This document shows, one piece after another, positions 1 through 12,324 of a stretch of DNA of 64,000 nt (the stretch's first letter is position 1; every line of letters begins with the position of its first letter). Below the pieces are notes generated by a model. That model had not been told where the DNA came from, made no database searches, and saw nothing but the letters and a program-made list of their open reading frames with translations. Origin of the DNA: Rhytidiadelphus loreus. Lineage: Eukaryota; Streptophyta; Bryopsida; Hypnales; Hylocomiaceae. The stretch lies in NCBI GenBank assembly GCA_947034895.1, contig OX344763.1, positions 71,629,093 through 71,693,092 of the forward strand, in the 5' to 3' direction. The position numbers were made by a program, and so were the translations under genes.

Positions 1-2
1 AG

Positions 3-1344
3 GATTATGTCCGAACATACGCACATCCGGAGGGCAGTATTGCTAAAGGGTATCGCCTGGACGATACTCTTGGCTTCTGTACTGAATACATGAAGCAATA
101 CAGATGAACAACCCATCGTGCTTGGGATGCTGAAGAAGACGCAACTATGAATGATGAAGTCCTACGCTCTACTGAACATTCAAAACGTAAAATGTCGAAT
201 GAGGTGCGGAACTTTGCACATGCTTTCGTTCTCGACAATGCAGCGAGTTTGGAAGTTTGGCGCCAGTAAGTACTTCCACCGTACAATGTAATTTTCAGTC
301 AATGCATGTGTGCACAGGCACAATACTTTCTTTGATTACTAACAGTGCTGCACACTTTGGTAGTGCTCAATGACAATTAATTTTTTATGTATTCCACCCA
401 CGTTTGTAGTGTAGATTTCTGTGATTGTAGTATTATTTGTGGAATAACAGTCACTGCGGTACGCTGATACTGACATTTGAAAATGACAGGCGACGTGCAA
501 AGAATATATCGTACAGAAGGGGAGACGTTGGGAAGAACGAGAGGCCTTTCGGTTGGAATGTTGTCGTCGCCGTCCTCCACAGCAACCGAGGTATCCACCT
601 GAATTAAATGAATTCCCAAGTTTTGTAGAGTGGTTGACAGAGAAAGTAGATGCTGCAGAACTAGCAGGTGAGAACTTGCCAAACGACATTCTGCAGTATG
701 CTCGTCCGCCAAAATGGTATGCAACTTCGCATCGTCATATGTACGCTTGTGGAATGCATCTACCTGTCCGTAGTACCGAAGTGGGACTTGTAACCCGTGA
801 TTCGTGTGTGGTGGCGTCATTCACAAGTCAACTCCGATGGGGAGTTCTGAATGGACGACCCATTGAGAGGACTGATGATTATGTTGGATACATAGAAGAA
901 ATTCTGGAGTTGGATTATCGCAATCACTGCACAACAATATTAGTGTGTGATTGGGTTCGAAACTCTGCAAACGCACGGTATCCAAATGTACAGAGGGACA
1001 AATATGGATTCACTTTAGCGAACTTCAACCGCATGGACGAAAAGATACACGCAGATTCATTCGCATTCCCACTACATTGCCAACAAGTATTCTTTTCAGA
1101 TGACCCCAACAAACGTGGATGGAAGGTGGTTTGTAGAACCGATGTTCGTGGTAGACGTGGACAGTTACAACTTCCGGAGTCATCGAACGGCATCATCGAC
1201 GTTGGAAATGACGCAAACTTTGTAGGCTTGCAACCATTGGTGCTAGCAACTGAGCCTCGACGACAACCTGCAACAGTGGAAGGCACCTACATCACTGTAT
1301 CTTCAGGAACAGGTACAGAAGAAACTGCAGACGTGCAACACTAG
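3..1344 (+). pseudogene. CACTA transposase C-terminal remnant (DUF4218 end plus DUF4216)
   Basis: Codons 3-265 translate as the end of a DUF4218 domain, with AHPEGSIAKGY followed by FCTEYMKQY, then an in-frame TGA at 105-107 (one C-to-T from CGA) and the segment FAHAFVLDNAASLEVW. A probable intron (GTAAGT donor at 266) separates this from an open exon running from about 490 to 1344. That exon carries a DUF4216 domain with GVLNGRPIERTDDYVGYIEE, DKYGFTLANFNR and QQVFFSDDPNKRGWKVV. DUF4216 and DUF4218 accompany the Transposase_21 (tnp2) domain in plant CACTA elements; their biochemical role is not established. The N-terminal catalytic part is outside the window. The exon phases do not join cleanly, which fits a damaged splice site and a dead copy. 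Confidence 0.8.
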
Positions 1345-4225
1345 AGGAAATGTAGTAGTCATGTAACAGTGGTAAAATATACGAAACAATGATTACTGAA
1401 CTCATGCGTTTGTAGACGCATACTTGTAAATGAACTATGTTTGTTGAATGTTTGTTCAGCACGATGACAATCATGGCCTCTGTTTCTGTATAAAGAGATT
1501 GTTATAAAAGACAAACTATGATGTCTTTGACTGACAATTATAATAAACGTACGCGTATAAATAAATATGTTGAACAACAAGTGTACTACTATAGTACTAT
1601 TGTGCATGTGAAAAGGGTAAATATGGGCATCTTATAATGATGAATACAATAGTACAGTACTTTTCGCACATATGCACCGAATTTTGTAGCGCATTACAGA
1701 AAACAGAACACGATATACAAAGGTCAGGAATCGTACTAGTCCCTATGTTTTTCACAAATGGTATGTTCAATAGAAGAGTTTATATATTGCAAGGTATGAA
1801 GATAACTATCATCTTCAACTAAAGAGCACAACATAAACGGTAGTATGTAGGTGCAACTAACATATACGTCAACATTTTCTCTTATAGGTAGTGCTATATT
1901 TTTGCACCTAAACATAAACTATAGGATTACACTATTCATATTCATAGCATACAGTGCATCCACTTTTAAAGAAGACACAGAAGTCAGTGTGTTCTACTAG
2001 TTTAATGATCGACCACATGCATACATTTCAAGTTCGAGTCTATTCAAATTGAAATTGCTAGAAATATGAATTGAAAATACTTTTGTACATTGGCAATGTG
2101 TATGGGTATAGCAAAGATCACAAGCGTGCAACTTATTTATCATGTTTATGTGGATTATATAAATGTCCATTGAAATACGATTGTATATTTTCAGAACCCT
2201 TGAACATGGAATACAGTATGTATATATTCTTTGGCCAAGTCCTTTTGAACTGTCAATTGTAGGAAAAGTACCAAAGTTGAGGAAAAAAACATTTATCAGA
2301 AACACGGAACTATAGGATACTTTAAAACAATAAGTGCAGAAGATTCGAAAAGCATTTATGATATTTTCAACTGCTACGTTGCAAGATACTGACTTTCAAA
2401 GTCATAGAAATCATATATTGGGTCTGTCAAAAATAATGGCATGTACACTTCACGAGGTCAGCGTGGCATAGACAAATGTACTAAATGGTTTGTACTCTTT
2501 AATTACATTCCTTTTTTTGTGCAAGTTGGTTATGTGCTTAAAATTTTTAAGATAATTCTAAATTGTACAGCATGTAGAGAGCAAATTGTAAGTGCACAGA
2601 AATATCCAACGATTACAAATATTGCATTCCTAACGCATCTGGTTTTAAACAAAGAAATGACAATCCCAGAGCTTCGAATATTGCAATTCATGAACAGTAC
2701 GTACACAACAAATGCTTTTATGTTATTCCATTAATTTGGAAAATTACGTTTACTTCAAATCCATTGAAGTTCTAGTTGTAGTACATACCGATTCAAAAAC
2801 AACGCACAAACAAACGCGGACCACAAGTCCTCGTAACTGTCAGCTCCAAAATATAAATGTCGTGATTGACAATTTCCCACAGACATATAAAGGTATACAC
2901 ATAATGTTTTTCTCTATTATGTTGTATTAGGGATTTTGAAATTAGCTATTGTTTGTGCTCGGCCTATCAGTAGAACACCGACAGTCGAATGTCATGCTCT
3001 AATTTTTGAACTATGTACTCCACAACATTTGGAACATGTGGGGCCTTGAAGTTACTATTTCATCACATGTAATATAATGTGGACATTGCAAAAATGACAT
3101 TTAAAAAATGACATGCCAAAAAAATGATCGGAAATTGATTTGTTATCAAGAAACACAGTGCAATCCTTCAGGGGATGAAGTACATTTACTTAATTAGTGA
3201 GTACAATGTATCCCCATTTTTTTCCACCACCATTATGTAGGAAATCAGTATTTACATCTTCTTTGTACACTTAAAATTCCTTTCCTAAATATTGACATTT
3301 GTTTAATGGTTCATAGAATTTGTATCTCTCAATTCTAAAAAGACAACGGACACGTTTTTTCTTCTTCATGTTCCATGGCTTCAACTTCAATCAATGCAAC
3401 TGTCACACATGTGTGAAAGACTCTTGATGAAGACACGGAGCGTCAATTGAACAAATGCGACATATAATTCTAAAATTAAATCATGTTAAAATAAAGGTCT
3501 AATTCACTGAAATGTGGACCTTCTTTGGTGAAATGAACAAAAAAATTTAAGTTTTTGTTTTTGGGTACAAGAGAGAGAATGGAAGGACTCATGAGTTGGC
3601 ACACACAAAAGAAGTTGCTACTTATGAATAGGCAGAAGTCATTGGTGTAGGAATTTTTTTTGACCAGAAGTGAACCCAATATTTTTATGTAGAATTTAAC
3701 TAATTATTGTTGCTAAAAAGTTGGTCCACGAACTTCTGAAGTGATTACAAATTATGTGTTTAAAATTATTTATTTGGCAATGACTCTAATTGTTGCCTTA
3801 GCCGCATGAATGTATGCGCTTGGGTCTTCTTAGATGCTTAAAATTTCAGTGGATCCAGTAGAAATAAATGCCTGAAGAAAAAAAATGAAAGCATACAGGT
3901 CCACTACCTGACCACTATATTTTTACCACTGGTTAGCTTTTACTATGAAACTGTGGTTACTTCTAAATACTTTACTACAGTCAAAAGGAACCTCGTAGCT
4001 GACGTGGCAAGGGCTTGTCTGAAGCTGCATTTTTGAAAACATGCAGACATTCAATTCAATGTTAGCAAAAACATCTTTGTCGGGAAAAACATAACCATGT
4101 TTGTGCCCAGACATCAATGCGTCTTCTGAAACGTGCACCAGATATGGGCCTCCTAAACCTTGAAAACCTTTGACTAAGTGATGTCAAGAATAACAATCCC
4201 CGTTTTTCAAAAACGCCACTAAAAA
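1345..4225. other. non-coding 3' part of CACTA element 1
   Basis: AT-rich, with no recognisable coding region. Short open frames between 1637 and 4138 have no domain signature or coding composition. The stretch links the DUF4216 exon to the CACTATAAGAAA-type terminus at 4226-4243, so it is best read as the untranslated and subterminal part of the same element. An inner copy of CACTA at 4217 lies just inside the terminus, as in other plant CACTA ends. Confidence 0.5.
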
Positions 4226-4243
4226 CACAGGTTTCTTATAGTG

Positions 4244-5554
4244 CCTGTGCATCACACAGCGCCACAAAGTCCAGGGTTAAAATTTGGACTCTAAGAGCCC
4301 ATCTCCGTAAGCACACAAAACATCGCAAAGTTCAAAATTGAGTACCCTTGAGCACTATAGACACCTCCGAATGCGCCCTAAAACATGGAGGAGTGCAAAA
4401 GAAGAGCACTCTCCATGAATGCAGACGCCTTTGGATGAGATGTATACAATACTCCTGGAAGTACGCTCGTCATCCGAAAGTGGGATGACTTCGAGAAACC
4501 CTAAGCACAAATCAAAGGATCGTGAAAACAAAGTACTTGTGGCAGCCGGGTCCTTGGAGGATTGCTGCTGAACTTTACCACAAGCTATTGCAAGATTCAT
4601 CATACCTTCTGCGATGGCCTTCTCATTGGACTCTATCGCCTCCAAGGAAGAATCGTGTCCGTTCGACATGTCACTCCACATAACTCTTCTTGTTTTCCTC
4701 TGACCGCTACGTGGAATTGTTTCCGAGCGTCCTCGAAGGCCACGCCGTGGCAAAACCCTCCGCTTCTACGTCTTCTCCTTCTGTCCCACCACGCGCGCAA
4801 TTCCAGTCTTCTTTCTTACGCTGTCGTCACTGTCAGAGAAGGAAAGCAGATCCACTCATGAAGACTAAGATTTGACATAAAAGTTGCCACGAACAAAAGG
4901 GGTTGTCACAACAATCTTCTAGAGCAATAGAAACATGCGCGCAGAAATGAAAAAAGGCAGCGGAGACAGACCACAAAGGGATTAGGGTTCACTCTCACAG
5001 TGCACGAATGGGTACTGAAGCCCCCTCCCTATTGGAAAAGGTTCCACGTGGCCCGCGAGTGGAAAAAGACGGCTACTACTTACTACGTCTCTTTCACGAC
5101 TTCTGCATGACATACGTACGACTCAAGAATGACTACATCTAAGTCATTCAGAAGTAAGAATTGGGAAAACACAACTTCTGTGTGATTACCAAACAACTAC
5201 ACAAGACTCGAAAAATATAACGGCGATGCAATTAATTGCGATGAGACCTAAACCCTAGCGCGGCGGCGCATAAGCAGTTTCTCCAAATTGTGGACGACAA
5301 TTTTCATAACAAGATGAAGTGTACGTACTAATGTACACCAACACATGAAAAAAGGGGCAACATGCAACTATGCATCTCATGCCACTTTTAAAAACAAAAG
5401 CAAATCGTGCCCAACTACGTCGAACCTACCAACACTAGAGTTAGCCCTGTAGATCCCAAATTTTCAGGTGAGGAGAAGCACAAACATGTAATAACTTACT
5501 CCAAAACTTGTTTGGCAAGAAGGACAGGCTCCATCTTCTTCTGCACCTCCGCCA
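4244..5554. other. inter-element DNA with a minus-strand open frame of unknown origin
   Basis: No gene is recognised. A minus-strand open frame at 4753-4355 has a varied, protein-like composition (EAIESNEKAIAEGMMNLAIA, FLEVIPLSDDERT), mostly polar and helical. I cannot assign it to a family; an accessory ORF of a PIF/Harbinger-type element is one weak possibility. From about 5090 onward the short words GACTAC and AGTCATT appear. They recur around both flanks of the next CACTA element, so its subterminal region may begin here. Confidence 0.3.
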
Positions 5555-6059
5555 CAGGGTTGTCTATCCGGACGTGACGTGGGCTTTTCACGTCCGGATG
5601 TCATGACGCATCTGTCGTGACGCATCCTGACGTGTTGGTATTGCCGTCAGCCCAAAAAAAAAAAAAAAAAAAAATTTTTTTTTTTTTTTGACAGCCAGTT
5701 TGGCACCCTGGAGCAGACCAGTGAACAGCCAGGTCGTCAAAAAAAAAAATTTTTTTTTTTTTTTTTTTTTTCGCTGGACGGTCCGTCTGTCCGTCGACCT
5801 GGACGGCCAGTCCGTCCACCGTTCAAGTCGACAATCTGACCGTGCAGGGGACGGCCCGACCGTCCCAGTGGACGGACTACCCGTCAAGGTGGACAGACCA
5901 CCCGTCCAGGTCGACGGACAGACGGACCGTCCAGCGAAAAAAAAAAAAAAAAAAAAATTTTTTTTTTTTTTTTTGTAATCCCGACGGACGCCAGGGTTGA
6001 ATCCTGACGTCCGTCCGGACATCCTGACGGACGGACAGGACGTGACGGGGACAACCCTG
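5555..6059. mobile_element. hAT-like fold-back MITE with giant hairpins
   Basis: A 505-bp non-coding element begins CAGGGTTGTC and ends GACAACCCTG, an inverted 10-bp terminus with the CAGGG start typical of hAT elements. It is flanked by 8-bp near-identical duplications, CTCCGCCA (5547-5554) and CTACGCCA (6060-6067), the duplication length expected for hAT. Inside, 5772-5806 and 5902-5936 are perfect 35-bp inverted repeats rich in CCGTC/GGACGG. The perfect stem is extended by T22 (5750-5771) against A21 (5937-5957), about 56 bp in all. Three A(n)T(n) blocks occur: A21T15 at 5654-5689, A11T22 at 5739-5771 and A21T17 at 5937-5974. It has no coding capacity, so any movement would depend on a transposase supplied elsewhere. 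Confidence 0.8.
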
Positions 6060-8322
6060 CTACGCCATGTTCTTGTCCCTAAGAAGCTCATATGAGCATT
6101 TTGATTGAGGAGGGCTGTTAGGTGCGTTGTCCATCGGAGTGTATTGAAATGTCAATCCTCTGCAATAGAGCGTACTTCAGCAATCGCAATTTTGTTGTTG
6201 GCACGACTGAAACAAGGGAAACTACCAATTTGAACTGCAGCATAGGGCTTCAAGCATGGGGGCGTAGAAGCGCAAAGGAGAGAAATCGTCGAAGCTGTTC
6301 GACCAATCGTCCTCAAAGTTCTGCACCAGCCGCCAAAATCGCCATCGCTAAGGTGTTGTCTCGGAGCCACTTCTAAGATTTTGTAAGCGCACACGTTCTA
6401 TACAAATGTTGGGCAAGGTTAGAGAGGTGCAATTTGGCGGACGATCATCAATTTCTAGGCTCTGCAATTATTTCATGCTTCCTTCACAGTTGAAAGGGCC
6501 GACCTGATCAACCTTCTCTTGATTTCAGGAGCACTGTCGTAACTTAAAACACCTAGTCATTCAGATGTTTTGATGATGAGACCAACAGTAGTGGGGAGAG
6601 AAAGATTGATTAGGCGTTAATGACTGTGAACGACATTAACTACTGCTGTACTCCTAGTTCAAGTCCGGCGTCAAGGTATTCCTTCACTACTATGTGAAGT
6701 TGTATTTGACGACTAAGTCTTCACTACGGTAAGTCACCTTTCTATCACTTTTTTCATTGAGGAGTCGTAAATGACTTACGGAAGTCATTTAAGAGTTGTA
6801 TCTAAGTTGACTAGCAGTCGTTGAAGTATTCTTTTCTTATTTGTGTCAGGCCCATGGCGGCATTAGGTCTTAGGGTTTATAGTGACATGGCTAGTAATTG
6901 ATTCTCTTCCATGACAAGTGCAACATGAGACATTTCCATAGAGACCCATGTCTGAGTATGCAACAAGTGAACGTCGATTGACAAACTGCACTGTTTCTAC
7001 CCCCATGATTAAAAGAATCGTGTCACTGTATGTGATGAAAACAGAAGGCAAACATTACGAGGGAGGTCACGACTCCATGAATCTGAAGTTGTAGTCCACC
7101 TGGTATCTTCATCCTCTAAGTATCATGCAAGCATGCTTGTAGTATTTTGTTGTGCGCATGATGGACAGTCACTTGTCAGTACATTGTGTCATACATTTAA
7201 TTTATTGAATTGTTGGCGGCACTTACACTCTTATGTGCATGGCTTACAGGGACGAAAACTTTTCTATATTGTTCACCAGAGAAACACACATTGCCATCCC
7301 TTGCCGCCACGTTTCACTGAAACTTTAGTATCACGGAGTTCAAAATGCAATGTGATGGTCAATCTTATGAGAAGACATTTACATCCCCATTTGCTATAAA
7401 GGGAACATTGAGCTATTAGAGACTCATGCTTTGTCTATAATTTCCAAATTATAACGTCGTGGGATAAAATTGTAAGCATTTCACAACAGTCCCACACTTT
7501 GTCGTGCCCAATAGCCAGACATTGGAATGTCAGTTCTGCTCTAGACATGTGAAAGATGAAATTCTTTGATACTATGTGTCGGGATTCAAGAAGTTGAGAA
7601 AACACTCATTCCATGCATATGTGCGTATGAGGCATATCAAGCGAATGTGAGAATTCTCTTGAGAAGTCGCAACAACTGTGGTCAGAGTTGCAACGGAGTC
7701 GCTCTGACTGCAAATTACCCTACATACTTGCGTAGGGGGCCAATGAATCTGGAGGAGGCGTAAGTTGGTAATACATAACAAGTGTCATTGGCAATTTAGA
7801 GATTGTAAGGTCAATGTGAAGGGGGAGGGCATCCATTTCTTTTTTTGTAAGGTCATTCCAAATTCAGAAAACCGCATTCATTGCAAGTTCATTTAGGTGT
7901 CTTAGTTCAGTATTCTTGAAGGATCTGTACACATTAAGTGCATCTACCACTGTCAAGTAATTTTATGGTAGTGCACCAAAAAATAGTCAATTTTGACTAT
8001 GCATGGCACAGACGTCTGCATGGTGAAGCTTGAACACGACAGTCCTTTGTATAGTCATTCTATAGTTGCATGAGACATAATAAAGTCATTCTATTGTTAC
8101 TCACAAAACTTCTGAGTCACTCCATAGAAACTCATCAGTCATTTTCTTGTGCTCACTAGAACTCTCACGCATCCATTCTAGTTGAGCGCAAAATGATTCC
8201 TTGTTCTAACTCTTACATATGTGCTGATTGCAGCTAACATCATGATTCCTGCTAGACTACCCTTGTCTGATAGTTGTCGACAAAGACTCCGTGACGAGTG
8301 CCTATGGATTTGAGAGCAACAG
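6060..8322. other. non-coding left region of CACTA element 2
   Basis: About 2.3 kb without a recognisable gene. It contains scattered AGTCATT/AATGACT and GACTAC words, densest at 6590-6800 and 8040-8150, which also occur near the right end of the element and resemble CACTA subterminal repeats. Short open frames at 6122-6394, 7133-7399 and 7566-7781 show no domain or consistent coding character. The sequence at 7949-7976 has a weak inverted pair (CACTGTCAAG and GGTAGTG). Confidence 0.4.
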
Positions 8323-11300
8323 CAGGCAGTCGATTACAATGTCAAGAAACTACACTGTCCATGCACCGAATGTCATGGGCGCATGAAATTATTGCTCCAG
8401 AATGTACGGGAGCACCTCATCCAAAACGGTAGACATCCACATTGTAGGGTTTGGAGAGGATCTGATACTCGAGACTCCTCTGATGAGGAGTGGGACGAAC
8501 AACTCTGGGAACCACTTCAGGAGGTCCCATTGCAAGTGGATGTCGATGTGGATACTCGCGGCATGCTCTAGCAAGCTTCGCTACAGGTGGAACAAGAGGA
8601 AAGTAACGCGATGAGAGTGGAGCAAGAGGGTGTCGATGCTTTTGCAATAGCAAACTCCATGCATGAACGTTGTATGCAAGAGGCCCCACCTGATAATGCA
8701 AAAGTAGACAATGCAAAATGTGAAGAGATTGCTGGAGATGGAGGTAGTGCGGAAGCCAACTTCGATGCAACGGCATTAGAGGAATCCATGGAGCCATTGT
8801 ATGATGGCTGCAGGTCCAGCAAGCTAGCAGCTATTGTGCTCCTTATGAATCTATGCACAATTCATGGGATGACCAACTCTTGCGCCAATGAACTCTTTAG
8901 CTTATTGCACCTCCATCTTCTACCAGAGCAAAACACTCTGCCAAAGACCTACCATGCAGCAAAGTCTATAACGGCAAAGTTGGGCCTCACTTATAACAGC
9001 ATACATGCTTGCGAGAGAGGATGTGTTCTCTTCCGCGGTGAGCATGAGAATGCTCTCCATTGTCCTAAATGTAGCGGGAGGAGGTACAAAGACGAAGAAC
9101 ACCATCGCTTCCCATTGAAGGTGCTTCATCACTTTCCAATTATTCCACGCTTGCAGAGAATGTATCGAAGTCCCGCAATATCGAAATTGATGCTCTGGCA
9201 CGCAGAAAATAGAAGTGACAAGGATGGAGGGGACGGACTTGTTAGGCACCCTTGCGACTCCAAGGCTTGGCATCATTTCCACGTAAATGTGGATCCTACA
9301 TTTGCAGAGGATCTGCGGAATGCTCACTTCGCTTTAGCAACAGACGAAGTGAACCCCTTCAAGCAGAACCGGTCCTCTTGGTCAATGTGGCCAGTTTTAT
9401 TGCTGAATTATAATCTTCCCCCATGGTTGAGCACTAAAAAAAATTTTGTACTACTCTCACTATTAATTCCTGGGAGGGAATCCGTGACCTCTGACGTGTT
9501 TGATGTGTACTTGGAGCCCCTTGTGGAGGAGTTGTTGGAACTTTGGGCTGGAGTCCCAGCATACGACATTTCAAAGGATATTGGTGATAGGTCATTCCAG
9601 CTGCGCGCCATGCTCCTCTGGACTATTCATGACTTCCCGGGCTATGGCACAGTAGGTGGATTTTCTCATCAAGGGTATGCAGCATGTCTATGGTGCGGTG
9701 CAGACTTAGGTGCTGAGCATTCTGTGGAGCTTGGCAAGTGCACGTATGGCGGGACTAGGCGCTGGCTACCGGAAGATCATCCTTATAGATTGGCTTTCAT
9801 GAAAGAGCACTTCAATGGCGCCATTGAAGAACGGCCTACACCACGTGAAGTTACAGTGCAAGAGCAAATGTAGCATGCAGAGGAATTTGAAGCCTGGAAA
9901 GCAGCTGGAAATCGAGATGGTGCCACTAGTGACCCCTCAAAATTGCACAGTGTGAAGCGTCTAAGCATTCTCTACAGATTGCCTTATTGGCAGGTGAGGA
10001 AGACTTTTCATTTTCCATAAAAGTCACACTTGCACAACTGTGTACCAATACGAAAGTCACTTATGAGTCACTTTATAGTAGTTGTGAAGATGAACTCCAA
10101 GTTCATGACTCTTGTATGACTGTGCACTTTGAACAATTACAGGACAAGGCGTGGCCTTGTAAAGTGGTATGGGTTGTCAACTGTAGGTCATCCTAGATCA
10201 CGTAGCCATCATTGTATGGTCAGTAAGCAATTTTTTCTTCTTAGTCATGTTCCTATTGTCAAGTGGGTGACACTTATCGTTTGTTGAGGACCATATCTAA
10301 CTACCATTTTTGCACGACCTCATGCTTGGCAATATCTATTCATTCGCCACACATTGGACACGATGCATTGCGAGATGAACTTGGCCAAGAACTTTTTGAA
10401 GACCATAACAGGGAAGAAGGACACCGTGAAGGTTAGAAGGGACTTACAAAGGCAGAATATAAGGCCGCACCTATGGTTGTCTCCGAATCCGCGGAAACCA
10501 GGAAAGATGGTGAAGCCTCGAGCACCATATGTTTTGGCTGATGATGAGTTTGAAAAGTTTGCTTGTTGCATGGAGTCATTGAAGACACCAAGCGGGTACT
10601 CCTCGGACTTGGGCAAGTACATTCGCAAGAAGAACTTTGGCGGGCTGAAGTCCCATGATTACCACGTGTTAATGCAACAGGTGTTGCCATTAGCATTGCG
10701 TGGGCTCATGCAACCCGGACCACGTATGGCCATCATGAGAATGTGCAAAGTATTCCGTCGCTTGTACACTAAGGTCTACAATCCAACAGATTTTCCTTCT
10801 CTTCAACTTGATGTCGCTGAAAGCATGGCGTTGTTGGAGATTGAATTTCCACCATCTTTCTTCGACGTAATGACTCATCTCCCCTATCATCTTGCAAGGG
10901 AGCTGGACCTTTGTGGACCAGTGAGTGCAAGGTGGATGTATCCCGTAGAAACTAGAAAGGTACATGAAAGTTCTAAAGAACCACGTTCGTAATATGGCAC
11001 GTCCAGAGGCATATATGGTGGAGGGGTATTTGAAAGATGAGTGCATAGGCTTCATTACGGAGTACCTACACAAGTTTGAGGCCACAAAAAGACGTGTATG
11101 GGATGAAGATGAAGAGTACGGTGATGCTAAGGAAGTAGTACAAGGCGCTGGCAAGACATACGTCATGAGTGCCGAGTTACGAGATATAGCCCACCAATAC
11201 GTACTTGCAAATGTCTCTGTCATGCAAGACCTACATATGTAAGTGTTTTGACACACCTATTGTTGGTCCGCATAGTACAGTGACATCACTGATTTCATTG

Positions 11301-12324
11301 TTGTCCAATGTTTTGGACATCTGATATTCCTAGTCAACACTGAGTTGTGTTTGTTGTTTTATAACTTTAACACAACTCCATGATGACTGATTGCAGTCAC
11401 ATGGAAGTCATAGTGCATCGGTACTACTAGTATTGTCGTGTGATAGTCGTGGCAATCCCTTTTCTATTCAATATCCATGCATGTGTACTCCTTTTTTTGT
11501 TGAACAGGCAATGTATATGCATACAGGAAGTGGAGCGATGAAAAGCACGCAAACCCGAGGACTCTTGCACTTGCAGAATGGATCGAGAGTACTATCCAGA
11601 ATGCAGACTTGAATTTAAGGAACCCGGAGGATATGGACCGCTTGTTGCTAAGCAAGAAGCCATCATGAAGAGCATGTCGCTATTCCCGGATCACGGTGTT
11701 TGGCAACCACTTCTGAGTAGAAGACGAGACTACCAACCGATTGGTGAGCTACAATAGCGGTGTAGCTTCTATGTTTGAATTGCCACCGGAGACTATTGGT
11801 GCCTTGTCTATAAACTATGTTGGAGTGTTGAAGGACATCTTGCAGCTGGATTATGGAGCCTTGCATACACAAATCAATCTCATGCGATGCGAGTGGGTGA
11901 AGCCCCAAGATAGTCGAGGAAACTCGGCATATATCCGTGATGAATCAAGCTTCCTTGTGGTGAACTTCCGCCACAAATTGCCACGCATGGCGGAGCCATT
12001 CATTTTCCCTAGTCAAACTACCCAAGTGTTCTTCTCAGATGCTATAGAGAAGCCTAGGTGGAAAGTTGTTTTATGAAAAGAAGCTAGAGCTCAGCAAAAA
12101 GTAGTGGAGACCACGGATGCCTTCATTGGTACAACAGTAGAGACCGTAGGCCTGACAGCTCCTCAAAGGTGGCCAACTCCTCCGCAAACAGTGAATTTAG
12201 TGGGGGCCATTGAATTATCTGCTGAGGAGAACTTATTGGCCCATGAATTGTATTAGGCTAATGAAGTAAACTTCCTGAACACAGAACTTCAAACCTACGT
12301 GCCACTTTGTCTTTTCATGTGATG
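8323..12324 (+). pseudogene. CACTA tnp2-type transposase (decayed)
   Basis: The domains run in the order usual for plant CACTA transposases. Transposase-associated domain at 8350-8450 (HCPCTECHGRM, then NVREHLIQNG). Transposase_21 from about 8800 to 10400, with ATDEVNPF, SSWSMWPVLLLNYNLPPWL, LLWTIHDFPGYG, and after an interruption RHTLDTMHCEMNLAKN. DUF4218 at 10420-11240. DUF4216 at about 11500-12076. The Asp of ATDE, the Asp of HDFP and the Asp or Glu of LDTMHCE are the candidate DDE/D residues. Damage includes TAG at 8569 and 9871, a 7-bp tandem duplication that shifts the frame at 10946-10959, TGA at 12074 and TAG at 12254. The break at 9994-10330 lies between two TTGGCA copies and may be an intron or an insertion. 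A probable intron spans 11238-11537. The copy cannot encode an active transposase. Confidence 0.88.

Larger units (their letters stand above)
1..4243 (+). mobile_element. CACTA (En/Spm) transposon 1, right-hand part
   Basis: The window opens inside a CACTA-type DNA transposon. Coding remnants of DUF4218 and DUF4216, which sit at the C-terminal end of plant CACTA transposase genes, occupy 3-1344. About 2.9 kb of AT-rich non-coding DNA follows. It ends at 4226-4243 in cacaggtttcttatagtg, whose reverse complement starts CACTATAAGAAA, a typical CACTA terminus. The left end is outside the window, so target-site duplication cannot be confirmed; the three bases after the terminus are CCT. The boundary at 4243 is inferred from the terminus alone. 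Confidence 0.65.

Noticed and set aside
4353..4380. CACTATAGACACC as the left end of CACTA element 2
   Set aside because: It matches only the first seven bases; the following sequence does not pair with the right terminus at 13606-13626.
5588..6091. 167-residue minus-strand open frame across the poly-A/poly-T blocks
   Set aside because: It consists of Lys and Phe runs from homopolymers and lies wholly inside a MITE.
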